A stretch of DNA of 64,000 nt from BM003 sp963783695 (GTDB lineage Bacteria > Pseudomonadota > Gammaproteobacteria > Steroidobacterales > BM003): positions 62,001 to 126,000 of the forward strand of contig CAWAOM010000008.1 of assembly GCA_963783695.1 (NCBI GenBank), in the 5' to 3' direction. The notes beneath the pieces are model-generated. The model saw only the letters and a program-made list of their open reading frames with translations, ran no database searches and was not told the DNA's origin. The translations under genes were made by a program, and so were the position numbers. Shown here piece after piece: positions 8,008 through 17,633 of this stretch (positions are counted from its first letter, which is position 1; every line of letters begins with the position of its first letter).

Positions 8008-10596
8008 CTATCCAGGCGGCAGGGCCTTGGCCGGGGTTTCGCATAAAAACGGCTCGCCGCCTTCGCGCGCATGATAATGATAGGCGACACCCGCCACGCT
8101 AAACACGATGCGGGTACCGGGTACGAGTGCCTGGGTGTAAACCATCTCCGGCGCCGGGCAACCGATGCTGCCGTCGGGCCAGGTGACGGTCTCGAGCACG
8201 TCGAGGCGAATAGACCCAGAAGGTAGCGACAGTTTCGCCGCGAGCTGCGCCCGCGCCCGTGCCACGACTGCCGGCTCCGCAACCGCATTTTCTGAACCCT
8301 CGGCCATGGCGCGTTCGATCTCCGCGCGGGCAACCGCGAGGCGCTCCCGGTAGCGATCCACCGCCGCAACCACGCCCGGGTCACTCAGAATATCGGCGTG
8401 CATCGGGTCACGTTCGAACATCCACCACCAGTAATCCTGCAGCGGCGCCATGTCGACCATGTCGGCGAATCTCGCCATCGCCGCGGCACGGTTGCCGTTA
8501 TAGTAAAGAACCAGAGCGTCGTCGAAACGTTTTTCCCACTCGAGCCGCGGGTCGGAGCAGGCGCCGGATATACAGCGCGTGACGGCAACCAGCATCTTCC
8601 CGACTCTCTCTTCTTCGCCCTTCGCGCTCAATGCCGGCACCGCGTACTGAAGCGCCAAATAAGCCGAGTGCTCGTTGCTGAATTCAGGGTTATCAAAGTC
8701 GACAGAACCGATCATGCGCTGCGCGGCCTCGAGCGCGTCATCGTATTCGCCGTTTTTATACGCTTCCATTATCACGATCGCGTTGAAGGTGAACTCCGAA
8801 CCGTGGCGCGCCGGTAATTGCTCGGCGATCGCGCGCTCGGCGATCTCGAGCGCAGCATCGAAATTGCCCGCATAAAACTCGTAACTCGCCCGAGTCATCA
8901 GCGTCACCGGCTCGCCGGGACCGATCGCCTCGGCCTGTTCCAACGCGACTCGCGCCTGGTCGACCATGCCCACACCGAGGTAGAGCGCCGCAAGCCACCC
9001 GCGCAGTTCGTGATCGTCGGGATCCAGCTCGATCGACTTCGCGCGTGCGCGGTAGGCGGCCGGCAGATCGCCGAACCGCATGTGGACCGCTGCCTCGCGG
9101 CTGTAGCCATCCGGGTTGTCCGGCTCGATCCGCTGGATCCGCCGCGCCTCCTCGAGCGCCAGGTCGGGACGATTCAACGAAAAATTGTAGAGGTACGCCA
9201 AGCGGCCCGCGATGCCGACCGAGTACGGGTCGATCACGCGTGCCTGCTTCAACACCTCGAGCGCCGCTTCCGACTGGCCGGCATTGTCATAAGTCTGGGC
9301 CAGGGTCTGATAGATTTTGCTGTCGTTGGGGCTCAAGCGACGCGCTTCCTCCAACTGCGCGATCGCATTATTCGCAACGTATTGCCAATCGTCGATCGAC
9401 ATCTCGCCGCCCGTCCGTTCGACGATCACGGTCTCCGCCCTCAGCGCAATCAGATCGCCGCGCCTGACGCCGGCCCCGGCGTCGATGGCCGCCACCTTCT
9501 CCGCGGCCCGCGTCATCTCGCGTGCGGCGTCAGCGGGCGAGACCGCGCCGGTATTCCACTGGCTGGACACGACCCGTGCGTATTCGATCCAGGCGTCGCG
9601 GTAACCGGGGTCGAGCGCAACTACCTCGAGGTAATATTTCCTTGCGGTGGCAAGCGATTCGTAACTGCCGCGATTGTGGTACTGACGGGCCAGCAGCAGG
9701 CGGTCATAGGCGGCGAAATTCTCGGTACCGGCCGAGTCAGCGGCGATGGTCTCGCTCGCACGCTCTGCCGCCGCAACCTCGTCACCGAACAGCGCCGCCG
9801 TCAGCGCCGCGACCACATGGCTCGCGATGTCGTCCTGGATCGCAAAAATATCGTCGAGCCTGCGGTCATAAGTATCCGACCAAAGGTGGAAACCGTCCTC
9901 GACCTTGATCAGCTGCACGGTCACCCGCACCGTCTCGCCACTCTTGCGAACACTGCCCTCGAGCACATTGGCAACACCGAGCTCGCGGCCGATGTCCGCG
10001 ACATCGCCGGTTTTGTTCTTGAAATGAAACGAGGACGTTCGCGCCGCTACTCGGAGATCGGGCACGCGGGCCAGCACGTTCAGCAATTCCTCGGAAAGCC
10101 CGTCCGAGAAATATTCATTTTCCGCATCGCCGCTCATGTTGACGAATGGCAGCACCGCGATCGATGGCGATTCATCGATCATGCCGACCCCTGGCGCATT
10201 GGCGGCAACCGGAGCGATCGTCTGTTCGGACTCCGATGGTCCGGCATCACGGCCGGTGAATTGCTGCAGGGCGAGCAACGTTACTGCCATCGCCAGCAGG
10301 ACGATGATGACAATATTGAGCCGTTGCCCCGTGCGCGAAGTAATCGACGTGCTGCGGTCGACATCACGCTCGCGCTTGATCCCCTCGGGGGTCAGCTCGT
10401 AGACCCACGCGAAAATCAGCGCCAGCGGGAAACCCAGCAACAGCAGCATACCGACGAGACGAAGTGTCCAGTCGGGCAGACCCAAAAGACCCACCAGGAC
10501 ATCGGCCACCTGGAGCAGAACCCAGCCGCTGACTGCATACAGCAACCCGATCCGGACAACGTTGCGGCGTTTCAGCTCATTGATAAATTCGCCCAT
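8008..10596 (-). CDS. membrane-anchored TolB-like/TPR protein
   Basis: 862 residues. The N-terminus FINELKRRNVVRIGLLYAV and the following helices (about 14-35 and 42-65, ending VYELTPEGIKRE) form the membrane module common in this family; a third helix lies at about 92-112. Next comes a TolB N-terminal-like domain beginning SIAVLPFVNMSGDAENEYFSDG (about 143-265), then some nine TPR-like helical repeats (about 290-680). The extreme C-terminus (about 790-862) is a separate small module with TWPDGSIGCPAPEMVYTQ and PFLC, probably a disulfide-linked domain. Unlike the paralogue at 61343-63574 it has no winged-helix DNA-binding domain. Role unknown; it may be an assembly scaffold or signalling protein. 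Confidence 0.8.
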   Translation of the reverse strand: MGEFINELKRRNVVRIGLLYAVSGWVLLQVADVLVGLLGLPDWTLRLVGMLLLLGFPLALIFAWVYELTPEGIKRERDVDRSTSITSRTGQRLNIVIIVLLAMAVTLLALQQFTGRDAGPSESEQTIAPVAANAPGVGMIDESPSIAVLPFVNMSGDAENEYFSDGLSEELLNVLARVPDLRVAARTSSFHFKNKTGDVADIGRELGVANVLEGSVRKSGETVRVTVQLIKVEDGFHLWSDTYDRRLDDIFAIQDDIASHVVAALTAALFGDEVAAAERASETIAADSAGTENFAAYDRLLLARQYHNRGSYESLATARKYYLEVVALDPGYRDAWIEYARVVSSQWNTGAVSPADAAREMTRAAEKVAAIDAGAGVRRGDLIALRAETVIVERTGGEMSIDDWQYVANNAIAQLEEARRLSPNDSKIYQTLAQTYDNAGQSEAALEVLKQARVIDPYSVGIAGRLAYLYNFSLNRPDLALEEARRIQRIEPDNPDGYSREAAVHMRFGDLPAAYRARAKSIELDPDDHELRGWLAALYLGVGMVDQARVALEQAEAIGPGEPVTLMTRASYEFYAGNFDAALEIAERAIAEQLPARHGSEFTFNAIVIMEAYKNGEYDDALEAAQRMIGSVDFDNPEFSNEHSAYLALQYAVPALSAKGEEERVGKMLVAVTRCISGACSDPRLEWEKRFDDALVLYYNGNRAAAMARFADMVDMAPLQDYWWWMFERDPMHADILSDPGVVAAVDRYRERLAVARAEIERAMAEGSENAVAEPAVVARARAQLAAKLSLPSGSIRLDVLETVTWPDGSIGCPAPEMVYTQALVPGTRIVFSVAGVAYHYHAREGGEPFLCETPAKALPPG

Positions 10597-10700
10597 GCAT
10601 ACTCGTCGGCGGCCTGCCCCACGCCGAGCTTAGCAGACATCCCAGCGCTCTGACTGCCACATTGCGCGCCCGCAAAGCACAATCGGTGCGGCTATCGCAT

Positions 10701-11558
10701 CTAACCGCGTGGCTTGCGGAATCTCAATGTCATGCGGTCCGACTCCCCAATGTCGGTATAGACGTTGACGCAGGAATCCCTGGCCTCCCCGTCATCCATG
10801 CCGCGGCAATGGCGCAGACTCGGTGGCAATGTCCACACCCCGGCCGGATGATCGGCGGTATCGCCGGGATTGGCATTGATGTCGGATCTCGCCTCGAGCA
10901 CGAAGCCCGCCGCCGCGGCCAGCGCGATGACGTGGTCCTCGGTCACATAGCCGCTCTGTTTCATCGCGTCGAGCGACGTTCCGGGCCGCGCACGATGCTC
11001 GACTATGCCAAGCACGCCACCCGGTTTGATCATGCGATCGAACAACGCGAACATCTCTTCGGCGTACTCGCCTTTCATCCAGTTATGAACATTGCGAAAG
11101 GTCAGCACCATGTCGACGCTCCCCGGCGGGGCAATGGTCATGCGCTCGGGCACCGACAACTCGGTGACGACGACGTGGTCGAACGCATCCGGGCTGGCCT
11201 CGAGCTTTTTCATATAGCGCTTGTGGGCGTCGATCCGCCACTGTTGCGATGCATCGGCGGACGAGGCAAAGGACGCGGCGTAATAGATGCCATCGGGTTT
11301 TAGCACGGGAGCCAGGATATCGCTGTACCAGCCGCCACCCGGCCAGATCTCGACCACGGTCAGATCGGGTTCGAGACCCATGAACAAAAGCGTCTCTTTC
11401 GGATGACGATAGACATCGCGCGCACGGTTCCGGGCACTGCGATGCTCGCCTTCGAGGGCGGCATCGAGGCGCGCGCCGACATCCTGAGCGGGCGCACCCG
11501 GCGCCGCAAACGCGGCCAGCAGTGCGGCAATGGCAAGAACGGTGGACTTGATATTCAT
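10701..11558 (-). CDS. exported SAM-methyltransferase-like protein
   Basis: 285 residues from an ATG preceded by GGAG at nine bases. The first 26 residues (MNIKSTVLAIAALLAAFAAPG then APAQD) are a Sec signal peptide. The rest is a class I methyltransferase fold: motif I VVEIWPGGGWYSDIL (about residues 65-80), an acidic strand end further on, VDMVLTFRNVHNW (motif IV region, about 148-160) and LKPGG-like IKPGGVLGIVEHR. This matches the COG4798 'predicted methyltransferase' group, whose members are often exported. SAM is not known to be available in the periplasm, so catalysis there is doubtful. It is followed on the same strand, 104 bases on, by the TolB/TPR gene. Confidence 0.75.
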   Translation of the reverse strand: MNIKSTVLAIAALLAAFAAPGAPAQDVGARLDAALEGEHRSARNRARDVYRHPKETLLFMGLEPDLTVVEIWPGGGWYSDILAPVLKPDGIYYAASFASSADASQQWRIDAHKRYMKKLEASPDAFDHVVVTELSVPERMTIAPPGSVDMVLTFRNVHNWMKGEYAEEMFALFDRMIKPGGVLGIVEHRARPGTSLDAMKQSGYVTEDHVIALAAAAGFVLEARSDINANPGDTADHPAGVWTLPPSLRHCRGMDDGEARDSCVNVYTDIGESDRMTLRFRKPRG

Positions 11559-12096
11559 ATTGGCGAACTCCGCGTAGCGTTTTTGCAGGTGCATTACTTT
11601 TTTCCAGTGCCGGGTCTTCGTCTGCCGGCAGCATTCGGATGAGAAGCAAATGCTGCTGCGGCACCGCGCTGTGACCGTGCAACCACGGTATCTGGCAAGG
11701 CATCCGGCCGGAAGCAAAGAACCGTCCCCGGCACCCGGGCGTCACGGCACCCACGACGACTCCCGCAAGCGGCGTTTCGGCGCCGGCATGAAAAAACCCA
11801 AGCGGTAGAGCAATGGCTTCCGCGGCAACCATACCATTGGCAAACGCGCGACGGCGGCATCGGCGACGACGCCGATCACACGCATCTCATTGCCGGCGTC
11901 AGCGATTGGTTCCGCGGCGACGACTGCTTCGCTGCTATCTATGCTCGTCGCGGTCGCCTGGCACAGCCGGATTCAGGCCGTCCTGCTGCGCCAGGCGCTC
12001 GTACAAGCTGGTTGCCGCCGGTGCCCTCGACTACCTTTCTAACAAGTAAGGTATCGATCCCGGCCACACCGGCCCATTTCTGCATGGAGCAGCGGC
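11559..12096. other. intergenic region, no supported gene
   Basis: Divergent genes flank this 538-base stretch. Short protein-like runs appear at about 11815-11990 in two plus-strand frames (for example DADHTHLIAGVSDWFRGDD), which could be the remains of a frameshifted gene, but no start or family is visible. It must hold the promoters of the methyltransferase-like gene and of the protease-hydrolase gene. Confidence 0.35.
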
Positions 12097-14097
12097 ATGG
12101 CGAAAAAGCGCTCAGGTAGCAAGTCCACGGGCCCGCGGCGGCGGTTCGACGCTCGCCCCGACGGCATCGATTTCCGTGACGAGATGTTCCAGCCGACGCT
12201 GGTGGAAGTCCCGCCCCGCGTCCCGCTCGCCGAGTACCTGAAATGCGACCCGCCAGTGCTTGATCAGGGCACGGAAGGCGCCTGTACCGGGTTTGGCCTC
12301 GCCGCGGTGTGCCACTACCTGCTGAGAAACCGGCGTATCGACCCCGACCAGACCGCCGTCAGCGCACGCATGTTCTATGAGATGGCCAGACGCTATGACG
12401 AATGGCCGGGCGAGGAATACGACGGCTCGAGCGCACGCGGTGCCATGAAAGGCTGGCACAAACACGGTGTTTGCGCTGAATCGCTCTGGCCGCATGTCGC
12501 GGGCGAGCGCGACATGCGGCTCGGCACCCGGCGCAGCCGCAATGCCGCGCAACGGCCTCTCGGCGCGTATTTCCGGGTAAATCACAAGGACCTCGTGGCG
12601 ATGCATGCGGCACTTGCCGAAGTCGGGATACTGTTTGCCACGGCGATCGTCCATAGTGGCTGGAACCGGGTCGGCGGCGACGGCAGTATCAGGCACCTCC
12701 GACGCCGCCTCGGCGGCCATGCATTCGCGATTGTTGCCTACGATGAGGATGGCTTCTGGATTCAGAATTCGTGGGGCCCGGCCTGGGGCAAAGGCGGATT
12801 CGCGCGAATCTCGTATGCGGACTGGCTGGACAATGGCATGGACGTCTGGGTCGCCAGGCTCGGCGCACCGATTCGTATGCTGGAGAGCGACATCGTGCCC
12901 GGCCGCGGCACCGGCATCGCGACAACCAGTCTCGCGTTCGAGGATATTCGTCCGCATCTCATCAGCATCGGCAACGACGGGGCGTTGCGACAAGGCGGTA
13001 CGTTCGGCAATGACCGGCGTGTTGTCGAGGACATCTTCCGCAGACATTTCCCGCGCATCACCCGCGGCTGGCGGCGTAAACGCCTGTTGCTGTATGCCCA
13101 TGGCGGCCTGGTGCCGGAAAAAAACGCAATCCAGCGGGTGGAGAACTATCTCGAGGCACTGCGTGGCTCGCAGGTGTATCCGGTCGCGTTTATCTGGAAC
13201 ACGGATTTCTGGAGCACGATCAGGAATATTCTCGAAGATGCGCTGCGGCGCCGGCGCAGCGAAGGCATACTCGGCGACGCCAAGGACTTCATGCTGGACC
13301 GGGTCGACGATGCCCTCGAACCGCTTGCCCGTGCATTGTCCGGCAAGTTGCAATGGGATGAGATGAAAGAAAATGCGCTGCGTGCAAGCACACGCAACGA
13401 CGGCGGCGCGCGCCTGGTTGCGGCCGAGGTCGCGGCACTTGCAGCGCGTGAACCCAACCTGGAAATTCATATCGCAGGACACAGCGCCGGGAGCATTTTT
13501 TGTGCGCCGCTCATCCAACTTCTTTGCAGCGACGGCAAGATCGATGGCGGCCCCATGCATGACGAGCAGGGCTACGGTCTCAACGTCGGCCACTGCAGTC
13601 TGTGGGCGCCCGCATGCACGATGTCACTGTTCAGGCAGACGTATCTTCCGGCCATCGATGCGCGCAGACTCTCGACGTTCGCGTTGTTCAATCTCAATGA
13701 CGATACCGAGCGCGACGACCATTGCGCCCGCCTGTATAACAAGTCGCTGCTGTACCTGGTTTCGAATGCCTTCGAAGACAGGCAGCGTATCCCCGTCATG
13801 CGCGAGCACGGCGAGCCGATACTCGGACTGGACAAATTCGTCGCGCGAGACCGCGGCCTGCAGACCCTGTTGAAGCGACGATTCGCCGAGTACGTACTGG
13901 CGCCAAACACCAACGCGATCGGGCACAAGGATGCTTCGCATTCACGTCATCACGGTGACTTCGACGACGATGTCGCAACGGTCAAGGCAACGCTGGCACG
14001 GATAACCGGAGTCAAGGAATTCCGCAGTGCGCTGCACTTCCCGCGCTCGAAATCATCGACCCGTGATCGTCGCCGCTCGCTGGCGCGACGACTGTAG
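12097..14097 (+). CDS. papain-like (C1) peptidase fused to alpha/beta hydrolase
   Basis: 666 residues, no signal peptide, so probably cytosolic. Residues about 20-260 form a C1-family peptidase domain with all key positions: Q57 in LDQGTEGAC, nucleophile C63, H208 in GGHAFAIVAYD and N224 in IQNSWGPAWGKGG. Residues about 325-610 form an alpha/beta hydrolase: an HGG oxyanion-type turn (YAHGGLV, 333-339), the nucleophile elbow GHSAGS (S463) and a late HHGDFDDD that may supply the acid/base His. The C-terminus is very basic. Each domain alone is common; the fusion is unusual. It stands alone between divergent and tandem single genes. By analogy with effector-type proteins of bacterial conflict systems it may cleave proteins and act on a lipid or ester, but this is inference; the substrate is unknown. 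Confidence 0.8.
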   Translation: MAKKRSGSKSTGPRRRFDARPDGIDFRDEMFQPTLVEVPPRVPLAEYLKCDPPVLDQGTEGACTGFGLAAVCHYLLRNRRIDPDQTAVSARMFYEMARRYDEWPGEEYDGSSARGAMKGWHKHGVCAESLWPHVAGERDMRLGTRRSRNAAQRPLGAYFRVNHKDLVAMHAALAEVGILFATAIVHSGWNRVGGDGSIRHLRRRLGGHAFAIVAYDEDGFWIQNSWGPAWGKGGFARISYADWLDNGMDVWVARLGAPIRMLESDIVPGRGTGIATTSLAFEDIRPHLISIGNDGALRQGGTFGNDRRVVEDIFRRHFPRITRGWRRKRLLLYAHGGLVPEKNAIQRVENYLEALRGSQVYPVAFIWNTDFWSTIRNILEDALRRRRSEGILGDAKDFMLDRVDDALEPLARALSGKLQWDEMKENALRASTRNDGGARLVAAEVAALAAREPNLEIHIAGHSAGSIFCAPLIQLLCSDGKIDGGPMHDEQGYGLNVGHCSLWAPACTMSLFRQTYLPAIDARRLSTFALFNLNDDTERDDHCARLYNKSLLYLVSNAFEDRQRIPVMREHGEPILGLDKFVARDRGLQTLLKRRFAEYVLAPNTNAIGHKDASHSRHHGDFDDDVATVKATLARITGVKEFRSALHFPRSKSSTRDRRRSLARRL

Positions 14098-14181
14098 ACC
14101 GTGACTTGCACAAGTACCGCTGGTACGGGATAGAATCGGGCTCTCGCAATTGGCCGGCCGACCCGGGAAAAATAAAACATC

Positions 14182-14622
14182 ATGCCCACGAAGCTCGCTC
14201 ACATACTCGTCGTCATCGTCACCGTTGCGCTGGGCGCGTGCGGGGCGGCTGATGACGCCGCTCGATCCAAAGTGGATCAAGAGGCAGCGCCCATGGCTGC
14301 AGTAACCGGCAACGTTTTCTACCTTCAGCGCATAGCACTACCGGATGACGCCCAGGTACGCGTGGTTCTGGCGGACGTGTCGAAAATGGACGTCGCGGCT
14401 GAAGTCATCGCCGAGCAGACGTTGTACGGACCGCTACAGGTACCGGTGCCGTTCCGCCTCGAATACGACCCCGCGCGGATCGACGAACGGATGAGTTATG
14501 CGGTCCAGGCGCGTATCGAGAGCGGCGGCAAACTGCTATTTATAACTACCGAGAGCCACCCGGTGATCACCCGCGGCAATCCGCTCGAACTCGAAGTTCG
14601 CGTCGACCCCGTCAAACGCTGA
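14182..14622 (+). CDS. YbaY-family outer-membrane-type lipoprotein
   Basis: 146 residues. The signal peptide ends in the lipobox LGAC at about residue 20, with the following residue Gly and then Ala, so sorting to the outer membrane is expected. The mature domain (AVTGNVFYLQRIALPDDAQVRVVLADVS ... PVPFRLEYDPARIDE ... YAVQARIE) is the beta-sandwich of the YbaY/YscW lipoprotein family, with the typical 'R-I-A-L-P-D-A-V-v-L-D-S' pattern. The role of YbaY is poorly known; YscW relatives help secretin insertion. No secretin gene is nearby. It converges with the DUF429 gene, 18 bases apart. Confidence 0.82.
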   Translation: MPTKLAHILVVIVTVALGACGAADDAARSKVDQEAAPMAAVTGNVFYLQRIALPDDAQVRVVLADVSKMDVAAEVIAEQTLYGPLQVPVPFRLEYDPARIDERMSYAVQARIESGGKLLFITTESHPVITRGNPLELEVRVDPVKR

Positions 14623-14640
14623 GTGGCCTGATCGCCGCGC

Positions 14641-15393
14641 TCACTCAGGTCGCGCCTGAGGCGGGCGGCGCACCCAGATCCAGCCTTCCTGGCGCGCCAG
14701 TTCGAGATTGTCCGGCGGCATCGCGCGGCCGGAAAGAAAATCCTGTCCGGCAAGAACACACAGCATCGCATCGAACGCGTCAGCACTCTCGGTTGCGTTT
14801 GCCACGCCCGGCGCAATCTCGAGCTCATCGCCCAGGGCATCGAGCAGTTTGTCGCGAACATGGCGCTGGTGCCTTCCCTTATAGCCCGTGCATTGCAACC
14901 CGCGCACTGACAACGTCGCCGCCGGATAGACCTCAATGGCACCGATTTCCAGCAGGTGGCCCCAACCCCATATCAGCGGCACCGGCTGCTCGCATAACTC
15001 GCGGACCCGAGCCAGAAGACGCAGTGCGGCGTGAGCCGCCCGGGCAATTCGGTCGGCGGCGACATCGAGCGGTTGCTTCCCGACCGTGGCCCGGACAAAG
15101 CGGTCGGTGGTGCGGCGAAATACCTCGTTGGGCTCGACAATTATCGGCTCACCGGCGCGATGCCCGGCCAGCGACCGGGCAAATGGCAGCGGCCATCCAA
15201 GCGGCGCATCCAACGCCAGCAGCCCGCTGTGGCGGCCCCTGAGCCAACCGGCAATCACGCTGGCCGGGTCTTCGTCGCGTCCTGTTGTGGCCTCGACAAT
15301 GCGAGCACCCGACGCCCCAAGCTCGGCGAGAGCGAGACCGACATTGGCCGGCTGCGCGGCGCAATCGACACCAATGACGCGGATCGCCGTCAT
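14641..15393 (-). CDS. DUF429 family protein (RNase H-like fold)
   Basis: 250 residues from an ATG preceded by GAGGG; upstream in-frame codons are Arg/Cys-rich and implausible. The N-terminal strand IRVIGVDCAAQPANVGLAL and the later strand LLALDAPLGWP carry the acidic residues expected for the DUF429 RNase H-like fold. The C-terminal part has IEVYPAATLSVRG and TESADAFDAMLCVLAG, also typical of this family. Biochemical function is unknown; a nuclease role is only suggested by fold. It follows the DUF885 gene on the same strand with a 52-base gap, so the two could be co-transcribed. Confidence 0.8.
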   Translation of the reverse strand: MTAIRVIGVDCAAQPANVGLALAELGASGARIVEATTGRDEDPASVIAGWLRGRHSGLLALDAPLGWPLPFARSLAGHRAGEPIIVEPNEVFRRTTDRFVRATVGKQPLDVAADRIARAAHAALRLLARVRELCEQPVPLIWGWGHLLEIGAIEVYPAATLSVRGLQCTGYKGRHQRHVRDKLLDALGDELEIAPGVANATESADAFDAMLCVLAGQDFLSGRAMPPDNLELARQEGWIWVRRPPQARPE

Positions 15394-15445
15394 CGCCAAT
15401 GCCCTCGCTGGCCGCACACGGTCGCGCTGCGGTTTTCGCGCGCAC

Positions 15446-17170
15446 TCATCGTGGCTGCGCCAGCCACGCTTCGACATGGCGACGTAACAATCTGAGCGGC
15501 ACGGTGCCATTCTCCAGCACCCGATCGTGGAACTCGCGTATGTCGAATTCTTCGCCCAGCGCGATCTCGGCTTCACGGCGTAGCGCAAAAATCTCCAGCG
15601 CCCCGGAATCATAGGAGGTGAGTTGCCCGGGCAAAATGGCGATACGGTCGACCATCTGATCCAGTTGCTCCGGCGAAAAACGCCCCGACTCAGCCATGAA
15701 CGCGCGTGCTTTCGCGCGCGACCAGCCCAACAAATGCAGCCCCGGATCGACGACCATGCCGCGTGCCGGCCAGGCCCGGCGCGAGATCAGTGCTGTCGTG
15801 GTCTGATACAGACCCATTTCCTCGGCCAGCGCCTCCGAATAGCGCGCCCAGCCTTCACCAAAACCCGAGTAAAAAACCAAACCGGTGATGCGATGGAGAT
15901 CGTCGCGCTCCTGCGCAATCGCTATCTGCGTGTGGTGTCCGGGATAGGCCTCATGAAAGGCAACGATCTCGGCACCTCCTTTACTGCTCTTGTGCGGCTG
16001 GTCACGATTGATCCGGTAAACCCCCGGCCTGTCCTTGCTGCCGGGCTCGTATCGCGAAGATACTCCGCTGCCTTCCTGATAGCCTGGGTAGGGCTCGACG
16101 ACGACCGGCCGGGTCGGCTTCATTCCGAACCACTGGTCCAGCTGGCTCTCGGCCCGCATGACCGCCGCGCGGGCGAACTCGAGCATCCCGTCCTTGCTGG
16201 CAAAATGGTCCGACTTGTCGTCTTTGACTTGCGCGATGATCGCGGCATAGTCATCGAGGCCGTATTCGCTGCGACCAAGATCGATAACCCTCGCGCGGTT
16301 GGCTTCGACCGTGCTGCGGCCAAGTGCATAGACCTCCTCGCCGCTCCGCCCGAGCGTCGTATAACCGCGTAATGAGGCCTCATAGCACTCCCTGCCACTC
16401 GGATTGGCAGTGACGGCAAGCGTTTCCCGAGCGGACTCGAGGTAGGTATCCGCGAGAAAATCGTGGTATCGCTTTACTGCCGGCAGAATCTGCTCGGCCG
16501 TCAGTTTCTGCAGCGCGGTAGTAAACTCAGGCGAGCCGTCCCGCCGCGCGGGAGCAAGGAACGGCGATTCATCCGGCGCCATTTGCCACAGCCCGTCTAG
16601 CTGGGAGATGACCCGGCGCACGACCGACTGCGGCGCCGAATAACCCTCGGCAAGCCCCCGCCGGAGATTGGCGATCTCCTGGTCGATATACCCGGCCAGC
16701 TTGGCGAACCGTTCAAGCGCCTGCGCGCGAAGTTCTTCGCTGCCAACCGGTTGCAAGTCGGCCACCAGCGGGTAGTTGAGCTGCCAGCCGTCCATCTGAT
16801 TCACGTTCCAGAGTGGCCAGCGGCAGACCCGCAGATCGCGCGAGGACTCGAGCGCCTGCTGCAGAATCCCATAGGTAATCCACTCGACCCGACCCCGCAG
16901 CAACGCCGGGTCGATCGCCTCGAGCCGCACCAGTAACGCATCGTCCTCGCTTTCCGCCCGCGCCAGCGCGGCGGGAGAGTTATCGCTGATACCGTCGTGG
17001 CGCGCTATTTCGACACCGGCAAAATAGGCCGTCTCCGGCGCCCGTTCGAGAACCAGGTCGTAATAGCGATCAGCGAGCCGATTCACGCTCTCAGCGGCCT
17101 CGTCCGCGTCCATCGCCACGGCAGGGGATACTGCAAATATCAGGCCCAGAGCCACTGAATACCGGTACAT
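15446..17170 (-). CDS. exported DUF885 family metallopeptidase-like protein
   Basis: 574 residues from the ATG at 17170. The frame is open 88 codons upstream but that part is not protein-like, and this start gives a good signal peptide (MYRYSVALGLIFAVSPAVAMD). The family signature HEAYPGHH, close to a gluzincin-type zinc site, sits about two-thirds along, followed by SGFGEGWARYSEALAEEMG. The overall length matches DUF885 proteins. Predicted location is the periplasm. The family is considered a peptidase of unknown specificity. It is upstream of DUF429 on the same strand. Confidence 0.85.
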   Translation of the reverse strand: MYRYSVALGLIFAVSPAVAMDADEAAESVNRLADRYYDLVLERAPETAYFAGVEIARHDGISDNSPAALARAESEDDALLVRLEAIDPALLRGRVEWITYGILQQALESSRDLRVCRWPLWNVNQMDGWQLNYPLVADLQPVGSEELRAQALERFAKLAGYIDQEIANLRRGLAEGYSAPQSVVRRVISQLDGLWQMAPDESPFLAPARRDGSPEFTTALQKLTAEQILPAVKRYHDFLADTYLESARETLAVTANPSGRECYEASLRGYTTLGRSGEEVYALGRSTVEANRARVIDLGRSEYGLDDYAAIIAQVKDDKSDHFASKDGMLEFARAAVMRAESQLDQWFGMKPTRPVVVEPYPGYQEGSGVSSRYEPGSKDRPGVYRINRDQPHKSSKGGAEIVAFHEAYPGHHTQIAIAQERDDLHRITGLVFYSGFGEGWARYSEALAEEMGLYQTTTALISRRAWPARGMVVDPGLHLLGWSRAKARAFMAESGRFSPEQLDQMVDRIAILPGQLTSYDSGALEIFALRREAEIALGEEFDIREFHDRVLENGTVPLRLLRRHVEAWLAQPR

Positions 17171-17633
17171 TGCTTGACCTCTGACGTTCGCAGCGAGAAA
17201 CGGCACGTTCCGCCGCAGTTCAAACCCGTTCCCGGCGAGCATAGAGATGCGCCGATCTTTTGCAAGCGCCGACAGCACTTCAGGGCCCACCCGGCATTGC
17301 CGGTTACAGGCAGAGGGAGCATAGCGGGCAGTGAAGTTGCTGAATCCCAATCGACAAGCAGCGCAATTGCCGCCGTTAGACAACGCCAATTGCGCGGGCG
17401 CCGCTACACCGACATATCCGCGGCGGCCATCCATTTTTGCCCGGGACGGACCTCGTCAAAGACTCGCTCCGCGCCATCGCCAGCCCCGGCGGTAAACAAA
17501 CCAACTGCCGGTCTGCCGGCAAAAACGAATCAGCTCGCCGGGTGGTCGACTGCAACCGGATCCGGATCAGGCGTTCGTTGCACCGGCAAGGGGATTACGC
17601 CATGGTGCGACCTCGGCCACTCACAGACCCGGC
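17171..17633. other. intergenic region, no supported gene
   Basis: A 463-base divergent intergenic region between the DUF885 and DsbA-like genes. Open frames crossing it have no recognisable sequence or ribosome-binding site. Promoters for both flanking genes are expected here, but no strong -35/-10 pair stands out to me. Confidence 0.35.

Noticed and set aside
8818..10653. 611-codon open frame on the plus strand
   Set aside because: It lies antisense to the TolB/TPR gene, whose domains are clearly recognisable; the sequence is Arg/His-rich shadow coding.
11813..12049. 78-codon Arg-rich open frame, plus strand
   Set aside because: Composition is not protein-like; a faint protein-like run in another frame is noted in the gap entry but cannot be assigned.
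12112..13593. 493-codon open frame on the minus strand
   Set aside because: Antisense to the protease-hydrolase fusion, which has intact catalytic motifs.
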